The notes below the pieces were generated by a model that worked only from the letters and a program-made list of their open reading frames with translations, did not search any database and was not told where the DNA came from. The translations under genes and the position numbers were made by a program. Below, piece after piece: positions 33,542 to 42,347 of a stretch of DNA of 64,000 nt. The stretch covers positions 62,001 through 126,000 of the forward strand of contig NZ_JBIGHV010000001.1 of NCBI RefSeq assembly GCF_043555835.1, read 5' to 3'. Source of the DNA: Pelomonas parva. Lineage in GTDB: Bacteria; Pseudomonadota; Gammaproteobacteria; Burkholderiales; Burkholderiaceae_C. The stretch's first letter is position 1; every line of letters begins with the position of its first letter.

Positions 33542-34486
33542 TCAGGCCGGTTGACGGCGACGGCGCGCCGCGCCCAGCACGGTCAGACCGCCGAGCGCCG
33601 CCAGCGCCCACGTGTCGGGCTCGGGCACGCTGCTGACGGTCAGCTCGGTCAACGGCGCGTAGGGCAGGCCGGTGAATGAGACCTGCACATACGTGAAACG
33701 CACGTTCGCATCCACCCAGGCCTGAGCGGCGGCGAAGTCCTCGGCGGTGGTGAAGTCCTGTGCGCGGACTTCGGTCGTCACCAGTCCGAGGAAGGAGAGG
33801 TCGACCGCCGAATAGTTGAAGCTGGCCAGCGACAAGCTGCCTGGCAGGTCACGGCTCGACAGTGCCTGGCCGCTGCTGTCGTCCAGCCGCACTTGCAGCT
33901 GGGTCAGATGCAGATCGCTGTAGCTGACATGCACCGGCAGCGAAGACAGGCCGGTGGTGAAGCGGTGGTTGAGTTCAAGCCGGGTGGTTTGCGGTTGGGC
34001 GCCGGCGATGTCGAGCAGGCCGCTGTCGAAGCTGTTCGGCCAGGTGTTCCAGGTCACGGCCAGGATGTCGCCGTAGCTGCCGTCGTTCACCACCGAGACG
34101 CCTGCGGCCGGGTTGGCGACGGTCAGTGGCTGGCCGCCTTGCTGGAGGCCCAGGCTCAGATGACCGGTGTAGCTGGAGGCCCAGGGGGCGTGCTGGCCGG
34201 TGGCTGCGGTGTCCCAGCCAAAGCTGCCGCGCAGCACCGCATTGGTGGCCCGCAGCGCGGCCAGCTCGACGGTGGGAAGGGCGCCGACCATGGACGAGGA
34301 CCAGCCGCTTTGCAAGTCGTCGTACGCGAGGCCGATCACCATCGGCGAGTTGAGTGAGGCCGCGAAGCTGAATTCAACCGGCGTGGCCTGGGCGGCGCCT
34401 TGCATCAGCGCCAAGCCGACGGCGAGCGCGACACCGGCCTGCTTGGATCGAGCGGGAGTGGATGTGGTTGTGTGCATGATGGTCAT
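33542..34486 (-). CDS. PEP-CTERM sorted exported protein
   Basis: 314 residues. An N-terminal signal peptide (hydrophobic core AGVALAVGLALMQGAAQA) and a C-terminal PEP-CTERM tail (VPEPDTWALAALGGLTVLGAARRRR) with motif, membrane segment and basic end are both clear. The middle is Ser/Leu-rich beta structure with no recognised catalytic domain. PEP-CTERM proteins are processed by an exosortase, not present in the window, and often go to the cell surface or exopolysaccharide matrix. It lies 13 bases after the next PEP-CTERM gene on the same strand. Confidence 0.85.
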   Translation of the reverse strand: MTIMHTTTSTPARSKQAGVALAVGLALMQGAAQATPVEFSFAASLNSPMVIGLAYDDLQSGWSSSMVGALPTVELAALRATNAVLRGSFGWDTAATGQHAPWASSYTGHLSLGLQQGGQPLTVANPAAGVSVVNDGSYGDILAVTWNTWPNSFDSGLLDIAGAQPQTTRLELNHRFTTGLSSLPVHVSYSDLHLTQLQVRLDDSSGQALSSRDLPGSLSLASFNYSAVDLSFLGLVTTEVRAQDFTTAEDFAAAQAWVDANVRFTYVQVSFTGLPYAPLTELTVSSVPEPDTWALAALGGLTVLGAARRRRQPA

Positions 34487-34499
34487 GGGAGTTGAAGAG

Positions 34500-36461
34500 T
34501 CAGGCTTGGGTGCGGCAGGGCTGGCGCCATTTGCGGCCAGCGACCAGCGCCAGGCCCAGTGCCCACAGCGCGTAGGTCGCCGGCTCGGGCACGGCCGTCA
34601 CGCGCAGCAGCACGCTGTCGGCCGTGTACTCGACCGAGAACTGGTCGCCGGACAGGCCGTGCCAGCTGATGCTGTCGAAGGTGGAGCCCGACAGCCTCTG
34701 GCCGAAGCTCGCGATGGTGTAGGTGTCGCCCAGTTGCAGCGTCAGGCCCGGCGTGGCCCAGAGGGACAGCTCGCCGTTCAGCAGCGCGTCGCTGGTCACC
34801 ACGATCTCGTCGGAAAAGCCGCCGCTGGCCAGGTCGATGCGCAGCACGGAACTGTCGGCCAGCGTCAGGTCGCCGTCTATGGTCAGCGTGCCGATCGTTC
34901 CCAGTTGGCCGGGGGCGATGGTGCCCTTGCTGGTGAACGCCGAACTGGCGTTGAACGTCTGCACCGTACCGTCGCCGGTGAGCAGGCCGTCGCTGACGAG
35001 CTGGCTGTTGTAGGCCAGCAGCCGCGCGCCGGCGGCCAGGTCCACGCGGCCGGTGTTGCTGAAACTGGCATCCACGCCGAAGGTCCCCTGCTCGACCTGC
35101 AGCAGGCCGGCGTTCACGAAGCCGGCCGCATAGGTTTCGCCCAGGCCGGTGCGCAGGTAGCTGCCGTGATTGGTGAACAGGCGCGAACCGATCAGGGTCT
35201 TGGACCCCGAGGCCGAGGCGGCACCTTCGTCGGTGAAGCTGGCACCGGCGCCAATGTTGAGGTGGGCATCCGGGCCCGCGCTGCCGCCGGTGGCCACCGC
35301 CAGGCGGCCGTTGCCCGCCGTCCAGCGGGTGCTGCCGGAGAGGTTGAGCGTGTGGTTGTAGTCCACATCCTGCGTGCTGCCGCCATCGATCGTGGCGGGG
35401 CCGGTGACGTTCAGCGTGCCACCACCCTGCGTGCCGTTGCTGCCATTGGCGCCACCCAGCTTGCCGTAGTTGAAGGTGAAGGCGCCGGTGGTGAGCGTAC
35501 CGGGGCCGGTGATGAGGAAGCCGTTCATCACCAGCGAGTCGACCGCATGCGCGCCCTCGATGTTCAGCATGCCGGCATCCACTTGCCAGGCGCCGCCGAT
35601 CTGCGCGCCGCTGGCCACCTTCACGGTGCCGCCGACCTGCCGCACCAGGCCGCTGTTGCTGAGCGTGCTGCCCTGCATCAGCGTGATGTTGGCCAGCCCC
35701 AGCGTGCTGCCGCTGGCGACCTGGATGAGGCCGCTGGAACTGCTGGCGGCATTGCCGTTGCCGGCTTCGAAGATGAAGTTGCCGCTGGCGATGTCCAGCG
35801 TGCCGGTGACATTGACGTTGCGGGCGTAGGTGTCGCCCAGGCCCGTGCGCAGGTAAGTGCCGTGGACGTTGGTGCCGCTGATGATCTTGTAGCCGCTGCC
35901 GCTGGCCGCACCCAGGTCGGAGAAGGTGGTGCCCGCGCCGATGTTCATGACCGAGGCCGCGAAGCCCTGGCTGCCGGCGCTGTAGGCGGGCTCCACCGAG
36001 AGGCGGCCGTTGCCCTGCGACCAGGTGGCGTTGCCGCCCAGGTTGATGGTGCTGCTGTAGCTGACGGTCTGCACGAAGGCGCCGTCGAACACGGCCGCGC
36101 CGGAGACGTTCATGACGCCGCCGGCCCCCTGCGCCAAGATGTTGCCAAACGAGCCCGAACTGAAGGCCAGCGAACCGACGCTCAGCGTGGACGTGGTCGC
36201 CAGGTTGCCATTGATGAACAGCTGCGCCGCGCTGCGCGGGTCGCGGGCCAGCACGGCACCGGTGCCCGTGCCCTGGATGGTGGCGCTGTCGCCGCTGCCG
36301 GGCACGCCCAGCAGCGTCCAGCGGCCGGCGTCGTCCCAGAAGCCGCTGCCGCCCTGCCAGATGTAGTCCACCGCCCAGGCGGGCGCCTGCAGCAGGCCCA
36401 GCGCCAGCGCGACGCCGGCGAGCTTGAAGCGGGGGGCGGTGGCGGGTTTCTTGGTCTTCAT
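34500..36461 (-). CDS. Large PEP-CTERM beta-helix (autotransporter-passenger-like) protein
   Basis: 653 residues. Signal peptide (AGVALALGLLQAPAWA), then a passenger-like region opening DYIWQGGSGFWDDAGRW, rich in Gly, Ser, Thr and Asn, and a PEP-CTERM tail (VPEPATYALWALGLALVAGRKWR). There is an internal duplication: NLGGNATWSQGNGRLSV...GAASGSG...YLRTGLGDTY recurs as NLSGSTRWTAGNGRLAV...GAASASG...YLRTGLGETY. No autotransporter barrel is present, so sorting relies on the PEP-CTERM system. The ATG at 36461 is chosen because the signal peptide starts there; the longer frame to 36596 overlaps the LuxR gene. Probably a surface or matrix protein. Confidence 0.85.
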   Translation of the reverse strand: MKTKKPATAPRFKLAGVALALGLLQAPAWAVDYIWQGGSGFWDDAGRWTLLGVPGSGDSATIQGTGTGAVLARDPRSAAQLFINGNLATTSTLSVGSLAFSSGSFGNILAQGAGGVMNVSGAAVFDGAFVQTVSYSSTINLGGNATWSQGNGRLSVEPAYSAGSQGFAASVMNIGAGTTFSDLGAASGSGYKIISGTNVHGTYLRTGLGDTYARNVNVTGTLDIASGNFIFEAGNGNAASSSSGLIQVASGSTLGLANITLMQGSTLSNSGLVRQVGGTVKVASGAQIGGAWQVDAGMLNIEGAHAVDSLVMNGFLITGPGTLTTGAFTFNYGKLGGANGSNGTQGGGTLNVTGPATIDGGSTQDVDYNHTLNLSGSTRWTAGNGRLAVATGGSAGPDAHLNIGAGASFTDEGAASASGSKTLIGSRLFTNHGSYLRTGLGETYAAGFVNAGLLQVEQGTFGVDASFSNTGRVDLAAGARLLAYNSQLVSDGLLTGDGTVQTFNASSAFTSKGTIAPGQLGTIGTLTIDGDLTLADSSVLRIDLASGGFSDEIVVTSDALLNGELSLWATPGLTLQLGDTYTIASFGQRLSGSTFDSISWHGLSGDQFSVEYTADSVLLRVTAVPEPATYALWALGLALVAGRKWRQPCRTQA

Positions 36462-36493
36462 GGTTTTTTTCCGTTTCCAGAGATGACAGCGAT

Positions 36494-37156
36494 TCAGTTG
36501 CACGCGCAGGCAGCGGGCAGCGGCTGCGGCGGACTGTGCCCAGCCCCCTGGCCGGCGTCGTTGCCCGTTTGGGCAAGACCTGGCCCCGGCGGGCACGCCG
36601 CCCCCGCAAGCAAGGGGTGGGGCAACATGGCCACGCTGCGCAGGATCAGCGACACCAGCCGCGACTGCCGGCGCGCACCGCTCTTCAGCAGCACGCGCTT
36701 GATGTGTGAATGCACGGTGTTGGGCTGCACGCCCAGCGTGCGCGCCAGCTCGGCGCTGTCCATGCCCTGGGCCAGGCCCGCCGCGACGACGGCCTCGGTG
36801 GGCGTGAAGCCGAACAGGCTCTGCAGCAGGCGGGGGTCGGGCAGTTCGAGCTCAGGGTCGCGCAGGCAGACCCGAACCCAGTCCAGACCGTCGGTGGGCA
36901 GCGGCTCGGCCAGCAGGGTCAGCGCCGGCCGCCCGGGTCGCGCCAGGGCCAGGGCCGAGCGCTCGCCGCGCGCGGCGGCGGCCAGGCAGCGGCCCAGGGC
37001 CAGCGGGTCGCCCGGCGCATGCAGGCGCTGCCGGCGCAGGCACAGCACGGGCTCGTTGGCAGCCAGCAGGCGCAGGGCGGCCGGGTTGATCTGGGCTGCG
37101 GCCAACTGGCCGTCCAGCAGGATGCATGGCCAGGCGGGCGCGAACGATTCGGTCAC
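36494..37156 (-). CDS. LuxR-family transcriptional regulator
   Basis: 220 residues. The C-terminal half has a LuxR helix-turn-helix (LFGFTPTEAVVAAGLAQGMDSAELARTLGVQPNTVHSHIKRVLLKSG, about 114-158) preceded by a PAS-like N-terminal domain. The tail after the helix-turn-helix is longer than usual and Pro/Gly-rich. It lies 32 bases upstream of the PEP-CTERM pair on the same strand, so it may control them or be cotranscribed. Confidence 0.85.
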   Translation of the reverse strand: MTESFAPAWPCILLDGQLAAAQINPAALRLLAANEPVLCLRRQRLHAPGDPLALGRCLAAAARGERSALALARPGRPALTLLAEPLPTDGLDWVRVCLRDPELELPDPRLLQSLFGFTPTEAVVAAGLAQGMDSAELARTLGVQPNTVHSHIKRVLLKSGARRQSRLVSLILRSVAMLPHPLLAGAACPPGPGLAQTGNDAGQGAGHSPPQPLPAACACN

Positions 37157-37231
37157 TGGAGTCCTCCCCTGCGAGGCGATCCAGCGGGGCTCCGGAGGAG
37201 CACGCTGTCAGCCTTGCATGCAGGGGAGACG

Positions 37232-37247
37232 AAACCGGCGCCGGTTT
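37232..37247. repeat. 16-bp perfect palindrome in the LuxR/reductase gap
   Basis: AAACCGGCGCCGGTTT lies downstream of the LuxR promoter side and 35 bases beyond the reductase stop. It could be a terminator hairpin for the halogenase operon (no U-tract) or an operator for the LuxR gene. Confidence 0.4.
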
Positions 37248-37282
37248 GTCAGGGCGGCCGAATCGGCGCCGCTGAGTCGTGG

Positions 37283-38020
37283 CTACTGCCGGGTCAGGCG
37301 TGCCGACAGCGGCGGCAACCCACTCGGCCCGCCGACCAGGCGCTGGTCGTGCCGATAGTCCTGGTGGGCCTCGACGCGCCAGTCGCGACCGAACCTGGCC
37401 GCCAACGCCCGGGCCACCTCGTCGAAGCGCCAGGCCTCGTCGGCGTTGCTGTCCAGGTGGTGCACGCCGGGCAGCGGCCGCTCGATGAGGCGCAGCAGCG
37501 CGGCGGCCGTGTCGGCCATGAAGGAGCAGGCGGGCGTCCAGGCGCTGCTGGCCTTCACGCAGCCGTCGCGCCGCTGCCACTCGTCCAGCGTCAGCAGCAT
37601 GTTGTTGCCGGGCCGGCTCTCGTCGATCTGCCAGCCGATGCGGGCGATGACGGGCCGCTCGCTGGCCAGCAGCACGGCGTCCTCGCACTCGGCCTTGTAG
37701 CGGCCGTAGTCGTTGCTGGAATTGCGCGCGTCGGCCACGTCGTGCGGGCCGTCGGGCTCGTTCTCGAACACCATGACGGTGCTCGTGAACAGGAAGTTGG
37801 GGCAACGCGACGCCAGCCAGCCGGCAAAGCGCGCCGAGGCCATGCCGAGGTGGGCGATGGCGTCCACGGATTGCGCCGAAAGCCAGGCGGCCGACAAGGC
37901 TTCGTTCTCGATGTCCACCGCCTTGCGGTCCCAGCCAATGACCTCATGCCCCGCCGCGCGCGCGGCTTCGGCCAGGCGCGGGGCCAGCGTGCCGTTCAGG
38001 CCGGTGATGAGGATTCTCAT
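37283..38020 (-). CDS. NAD(P)-dependent epimerase/reductase, RmlD-like
   Basis: 245 residues of the extended SDR fold. The nucleotide-binding motif GLNGTLAPRLAEAA (7-20) and the catalytic YGRYK (YxxxK) are present. It resembles dTDP-4-dehydrorhamnose reductases and other sugar-nucleotide or sugar reductases, but is shorter than typical RmlD. ATG 38020 overlaps the GH13 stop by four bases and supersedes an ATG at 38038. It is the last gene of the operon that begins with the TonB-dependent receptor. Substrate unknown. Confidence 0.75.
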   Translation of the reverse strand: MRILITGLNGTLAPRLAEAARAAGHEVIGWDRKAVDIENEALSAAWLSAQSVDAIAHLGMASARFAGWLASRCPNFLFTSTVMVFENEPDGPHDVADARNSSNDYGRYKAECEDAVLLASERPVIARIGWQIDESRPGNNMLLTLDEWQRRDGCVKASSAWTPACSFMADTAAALLRLIERPLPGVHHLDSNADEAWRFDEVARALAARFGRDWRVEAHQDYRHDQRLVGGPSGLPPLSARLTRQ

Positions 38021-39315
38021 GACAGCCACCAGCCCCAAGGCTGGAGCTTGTGGCCTTGCCAGGTCTGCTCGGCCGCAGACAGGTTGACGGCCACGCGCAC
38101 GACATCGTTGCCCAGCCGGCGTTCGAAGGCGACGACATCGGCCGGCGCCTCCAGCAGCCGGACCGACCCGCCGTACTGCCCCGCCGCCAGCGCCGTGCGG
38201 CGGTGCTTGAGGGCCGTGAGCTGCTGGTAGAAGCCGGTCAGCTCATAGCCCTTCCAGGCAATGGGGTCCTTCTCGAAGAAGGCCAGCCGCTTGTCCAGCC
38301 GCGCCTCCTGGCCGTTGTAGATCAGCGGCATGCCGGGCAGCGTGAAGGTCAGCACGGCCAGCGCCTGGTGGGCGTCGCCATAGAGCTCGGCATCGGTGCC
38401 GTGCCAGGAGTTGAAGTCGTGGTTGCTCGTGAAGCGCATGCGGTAGGCGTGCGCCGGGTAGCCACTCGTCCGGCCCAGTTGCTTGGCCAGCCAGGCCTTG
38501 AGCAGCGGCGCACCGGCCTCGCCCTTGCCGATCTTCTTGAACACCTGGTCGGCCAAGTCCCAGGAGTAGGTCATGTCGAAGGCGCCGCTGGTGTGCAGGT
38601 CCACCGCGTCAGACTCGGCCAGCATGAACATCGGCTTGACGGCGTCCAGCGCCTTGCGTGTGCGCACCCAGAAATCGGTCGGCACCAGGCTGGCCACGTC
38701 GCAGCGGAAGCCGTCCAGGCCGACCTCGCGGACCCAGAAGGTCATCGCGTCGATCATGGCCGCGCGCAGGCCCTCGCTCTTGTAGTCCAGCCCGATGACG
38801 TCGTCCCAGCGCTCCTCGCTGGGCTGGCCCTCGTGGAAGGTGACGGGGTAGACCTCACCCTGGGCATTGAGCTTGAACCAGTCCTTGTGCGCGGTCGCCC
38901 AAGGGTGGTCCCAGGCGGTGTGGTTGGCCACCCAGTCCAGCATGACCTTGAGCCCGAGTCTGTGCGCCTCGGCGACCAGGGCCTTGGCATCGGCCAGCGT
39001 GCCGAACTCGGGGTTCACGGCCGTGTAGTCGCTGATCGAGTAGTAGCTGCCCAGCGTGCCCTTGCGGTTGAGCTTGCCGATGGGCTGCACGGGCATCAGC
39101 CATAGCAGGTCGACGCCCAGGTCCTTCAGGCGCGGCAGGTCGGCCTGCACGGCCTGGAGCGTGCCGGTCTGCGAGTACTGGCGCACGTTGACCTGGTAGA
39201 TGACGGCCTGGCGGGTCCAGGGCAGATGGGACATGACAGGGGCGGCGGCAGTGGCGCTCATGTTGGACAAGGCAAGGGATGAGGCGGCGGTGAGGACGGT
39301 GCGGCGGGTGGGCAT
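38017..39315 (-). CDS. Tat-exported GH13 alpha-amylase family enzyme
   Basis: 432 residues. The N terminus MPTRRTVLTAASSLAL is a twin-arginine signal (TRRTVL), unlike the Sec signals of most other GH13 enzymes in this window. Catalytic regions: DWVANH (127-132), Asp206 (GFRCDV), Glu234 (LAESD) and Asp300 (SNHD). It is a compact GH13 with little beyond the barrel and a C-terminal beta domain. It lies nine bases after the halogenase stop and overlaps the reductase gene. It would degrade alpha-glucans imported by the receptor encoded upstream. Confidence 0.88.
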   Translation of the reverse strand: MPTRRTVLTAASSLALSNMSATAAAPVMSHLPWTRQAVIYQVNVRQYSQTGTLQAVQADLPRLKDLGVDLLWLMPVQPIGKLNRKGTLGSYYSISDYTAVNPEFGTLADAKALVAEAHRLGLKVMLDWVANHTAWDHPWATAHKDWFKLNAQGEVYPVTFHEGQPSEERWDDVIGLDYKSEGLRAAMIDAMTFWVREVGLDGFRCDVASLVPTDFWVRTRKALDAVKPMFMLAESDAVDLHTSGAFDMTYSWDLADQVFKKIGKGEAGAPLLKAWLAKQLGRTSGYPAHAYRMRFTSNHDFNSWHGTDAELYGDAHQALAVLTFTLPGMPLIYNGQEARLDKRLAFFEKDPIAWKGYELTGFYQQLTALKHRRTALAAGQYGGSVRLLEAPADVVAFERRLGNDVVRVAVNLSAAEQTWQGHKLQPWGWWLS

Positions 39316-39324
39316 GTCGGTCTT

Positions 39325-40824
39325 TCAGCCAGCACAGTGGCGGGCGATGTAGTCGGCATGGTCGGGCATTTGCACGACGCTCGCAGCCACGGAACGGTGC
39401 ACGGCTTCGAGGTAGGCATGCACGCTGTCCTCCGGCTGCAGGGCGGCCAGCGGATGAAAGCTGTCGGGCAGCAGGTTCTGCCCGGCCATGACCTGCAGCC
39501 AGGCGGTCTCGGTGAACAGCTCGCTGTTGAAGCGCGTCACGCGGCCGTGCGCCTTGTAGAGCGCCATCTTCTGCCGCAGCGTGTCGGGCACAGCCATGTG
39601 GGCGCAGTCGCGCCAGAAAGCCGAGTCGTCCCGCTGGTTGACGTGGTAATGCAGCACGATGAAGTCGCGGATGCGCTCCCAGTGGAAGCGGCTCTGCGCG
39701 TTGAACTCGTCCACGTCGGCGGCACTGAAGCCCCGGTCCGGGAAGAAGTCGATCAGCAACTGGATGGTCTGCTGCACGAGGTGGATGCTGGTGGACTCCA
39801 GCGGCTCCAGGAAGCCGCCCGCCAGGCCGATGGCGACGACGTTGCGGTGCCAGGTCTTGCGGCGCATGCCGGCCGTGAAGCGCAGCGGGCGCGGGTCGGC
39901 CAGCGGAGGGCCGTCGAGGTTGGCCAGCAGCGTGGCCGTGGCCTCGTCGTCGCTGACGTGGCGGCTGCAATAGACATGGCCGTTGCCGATGCGGTGCTGC
40001 AACGGGATGCGCCATTGCCAGCCGGCGCGGTGAGCGGTGGCGCGGGTATAGGGCGTGAGCGGCGTTGTGGACTCGCAGGGCACAGCAAGCGCGCGGTCGC
40101 AGGGCAGCCAGTGGCTCCAGTCGTCGAAGCCGGTCTTCAGCGTCTCTTCGATCAGCAGCGCGCGAAAGCCGGAGCAGTCGATGAACAACTCGCCGCCGAT
40201 GCGCTCGCCGCTGGCCAGCGCGACGGCATCGACATCGCCCGACTCGCCGCGCGTCGCATGCGTGATGCGCCCCTCGGTGCGCCGCACGCCGCGCGCCTCG
40301 GCCAGCTTGCGCAGAAAGCGCGCGTAGCGGCCGGCGTCGAAGTGGTAGGCGTAGGCGATGTCGGCCAGCGGCGAGTTGGCCGGCTCGGGCCGCGCCGGCA
40401 TGAAGCGGTTGGCGCGCGCCGCCTGCTGCGTGATGGCGTAGTCGCCCAGCGGTCGCGCCCCGCCAGCCAGGCGCATGCGGTGCCAGTACTGCTCGAAGCC
40501 GACGGTCCACAAGTCCTGCCCGACGCGGCCGAAGCCGTGCATGTAGCGGTCGCCCACGCGGCCCCAGTTGACGAACTCGATGGCCAGCTTGAACGTGCCG
40601 CCGGTCTCGCGCAGGAAGTCGTGCTCATCGATGCCGACGATGCGGTTGAAGCGCTGGATCAGCGGGATGGTGGCCTCACCCACACCCACGGTGCCGATCT
40701 CGTCGGACTCCACCAGGCGGATGCGGTAGCGGTCGCCCACGACGGTGGCCAGGCCCAGCGCTGCCATCCAGCCGGCGGTGCCGCCGCCGACGATGACGAT
40801 GTCGTGGATCAGCGCGGCGGCCAT
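39325..40824 (-). CDS. Flavin-dependent halogenase (tryptophan halogenase family), copy 1
   Basis: 499 residues of the PF04820 family. Hallmarks are intact: FAD-binding GGGTAG (13-18), catalytic lysine Lys79 (TFKLAIEF), the WxWxIP motif at 269-274 and EPLEST (340-345) with the active-site glutamate. Residue numbering nearly equals PrnA and RebH, so the halogenation chemistry should be possible. The substrate is unknown; genes of this group in sugar-receptor operons have no settled role. Start ATG 40824 lies two bases after the upstream stop; a GTG at 40830 overlapping that stop is an alternative. No flavin reductase is encoded nearby. Confidence 0.88.
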   Translation of the reverse strand: MAAALIHDIVIVGGGTAGWMAALGLATVVGDRYRIRLVESDEIGTVGVGEATIPLIQRFNRIVGIDEHDFLRETGGTFKLAIEFVNWGRVGDRYMHGFGRVGQDLWTVGFEQYWHRMRLAGGARPLGDYAITQQAARANRFMPARPEPANSPLADIAYAYHFDAGRYARFLRKLAEARGVRRTEGRITHATRGESGDVDAVALASGERIGGELFIDCSGFRALLIEETLKTGFDDWSHWLPCDRALAVPCESTTPLTPYTRATAHRAGWQWRIPLQHRIGNGHVYCSRHVSDDEATATLLANLDGPPLADPRPLRFTAGMRRKTWHRNVVAIGLAGGFLEPLESTSIHLVQQTIQLLIDFFPDRGFSAADVDEFNAQSRFHWERIRDFIVLHYHVNQRDDSAFWRDCAHMAVPDTLRQKMALYKAHGRVTRFNSELFTETAWLQVMAGQNLLPDSFHPLAALQPEDSVHAYLEAVHRSVAASVVQMPDHADYIARHCAG

Positions 40825-40826
40825 GC

Positions 40827-42347
40827 TCACATGCGCTTCGCCGCGCAGTGCTGCGCGATGTACGCGGCGTGGTCGGGCATGAAGTCGACGCACTTGGCGA
40901 TGACCTGGCGCACGCCTTCCAGGTATTCATGCGTGGCCTGCTCATCCTGCAGTTCGGCCAGCGGATGGTGGCGCTGCGGCACCAGGTTCTGGCCCTCCAT
41001 GACCTGAATCCACCCCACCTCCGCGAACAGCTCGTTGTCGCGGCGCACGACACGGCCGTGGCTGCGATAGAGGTCCAGCTTCTCCTGCAGCGAATCCGGC
41101 ACGGACATGTGGGCGCAGTCCCGCCAGAACGTCGAGTCGTCGCGCTGGTTCAGGTGGTAGTGCAGGATGACGAAGTCGCGGATGCGTTCGTAGTGGAAGC
41201 GGCTGTGGCGGTTGAACTCGGCGATGTCCGTCGCGCTGAAGCCCCGGTCCGGGAAAAAGTCGATCAGCTGCTGGACGGCCGACTGGATCAGGTGGATGGA
41301 GGTGGACTCCAGCGGCTCCAGGAAGCCGCTGGACAGACCGACGGCGACGACGTTCTCCTTCCACGCCAGCTTGCGCATGCCGGTCTTGAAGCGGATCGGC
41401 CGCGGGTCGGCCAGCGGCTTGCCGTCGAGATTGGCCAGCAGTGTGGCGGCCGCCTCGTCATCGCTGATGTGGGCGCTGCTGTAGACATGGCCGTTGCCGA
41501 TGCGGTGTTGCAGCGGGATGCGCCATTGCCAGCCGGCGCGGTGGGCAGTGGAGCGGGTGTAGGGCGTCAGCGGTGCCACCGATTCACAGGGCACGGCCAG
41601 CGCGCGGTCGCAGGGCAGCCAGTGCGTCCAGTCCTCGAAGCCGGTCTGCAGCGTCTGCTCGATCAACAGGCCGCGAAAGCCCGAGCAGTCGATGAACAGA
41701 TCGCCCGCGATGCGCTCGCCGCTTTCCAGCACGATGGCGTCCACATGACCGGGATTAGCGCCCTCACCTCGCCGCGTGGCGTGGGTGATCTTGCCCTCGG
41801 TGCGCAGCACGCCGCGCGCCTCACTCAGCTTGCGCAGGTAGCGCGCATAGAGGCTGGCGTCAAAGTGGTAGGCGTAGGCGATCTCAGACAGCGGCGAGTT
41901 GCCAAGGTCGGTGCGCGGCGGCATGAACTTGTTGGCCAGCGACGCCATGCGCGCGATGCTGTACTGCTCCAGCGGCTGCGCGCGACCGAGCTTGCGCATG
42001 CGCTGCCAGTACTGCTCGAACTGCACGGTCCACAAGTCCTGCCCCAGCTTGCCGAAGCCGTGCATGTAGCGGTCGCCGACACGCCCCCAGTTCACGAACT
42101 CGATGCCCAGCTTGAAGCTGCCATTGGTCTCGCGCATGAACTCGTTTTCGTCGATGCCAACGACGCGGTTGAAGCGCTGGATCATGGGGATGGTGGCCTC
42201 GCCCACGCCGACCGTGCCGATCTCGTCGGACTCGACGACCCGGATGCGGTAGCGGCCACGCAAGACGGTGGACAAGGCGGCGGCGGCCATCCAGCCGGCG
42301 GTGCCGCCGCCGACGATGACGATGTCCTGGATCAGGGGAGTGCTCAT
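40827..42347 (-). CDS. Flavin-dependent halogenase (tryptophan halogenase family), copy 2
   Basis: 506 residues, highly similar to the downstream copy over its whole length, clearly a tandem duplicate. It has GGGTAG (13-18), Lys79 (SFKLGIEF), WQWRIP (273-278) and FLEPLESTSI. ATG 42347 overlaps the DUF6445 stop by four bases; the much longer open frame to 42758 is only read-through of that gene. The two copies could form a heterodimer or act on different sites or substrates. Confidence 0.88.
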   Translation of the reverse strand: MSTPLIQDIVIVGGGTAGWMAAAALSTVLRGRYRIRVVESDEIGTVGVGEATIPMIQRFNRVVGIDENEFMRETNGSFKLGIEFVNWGRVGDRYMHGFGKLGQDLWTVQFEQYWQRMRKLGRAQPLEQYSIARMASLANKFMPPRTDLGNSPLSEIAYAYHFDASLYARYLRKLSEARGVLRTEGKITHATRRGEGANPGHVDAIVLESGERIAGDLFIDCSGFRGLLIEQTLQTGFEDWTHWLPCDRALAVPCESVAPLTPYTRSTAHRAGWQWRIPLQHRIGNGHVYSSAHISDDEAAATLLANLDGKPLADPRPIRFKTGMRKLAWKENVVAVGLSSGFLEPLESTSIHLIQSAVQQLIDFFPDRGFSATDIAEFNRHSRFHYERIRDFVILHYHLNQRDDSTFWRDCAHMSVPDSLQEKLDLYRSHGRVVRRDNELFAEVGWIQVMEGQNLVPQRHHPLAELQDEQATHEYLEGVRQVIAKCVDFMPDHAAYIAQHCAAKRM

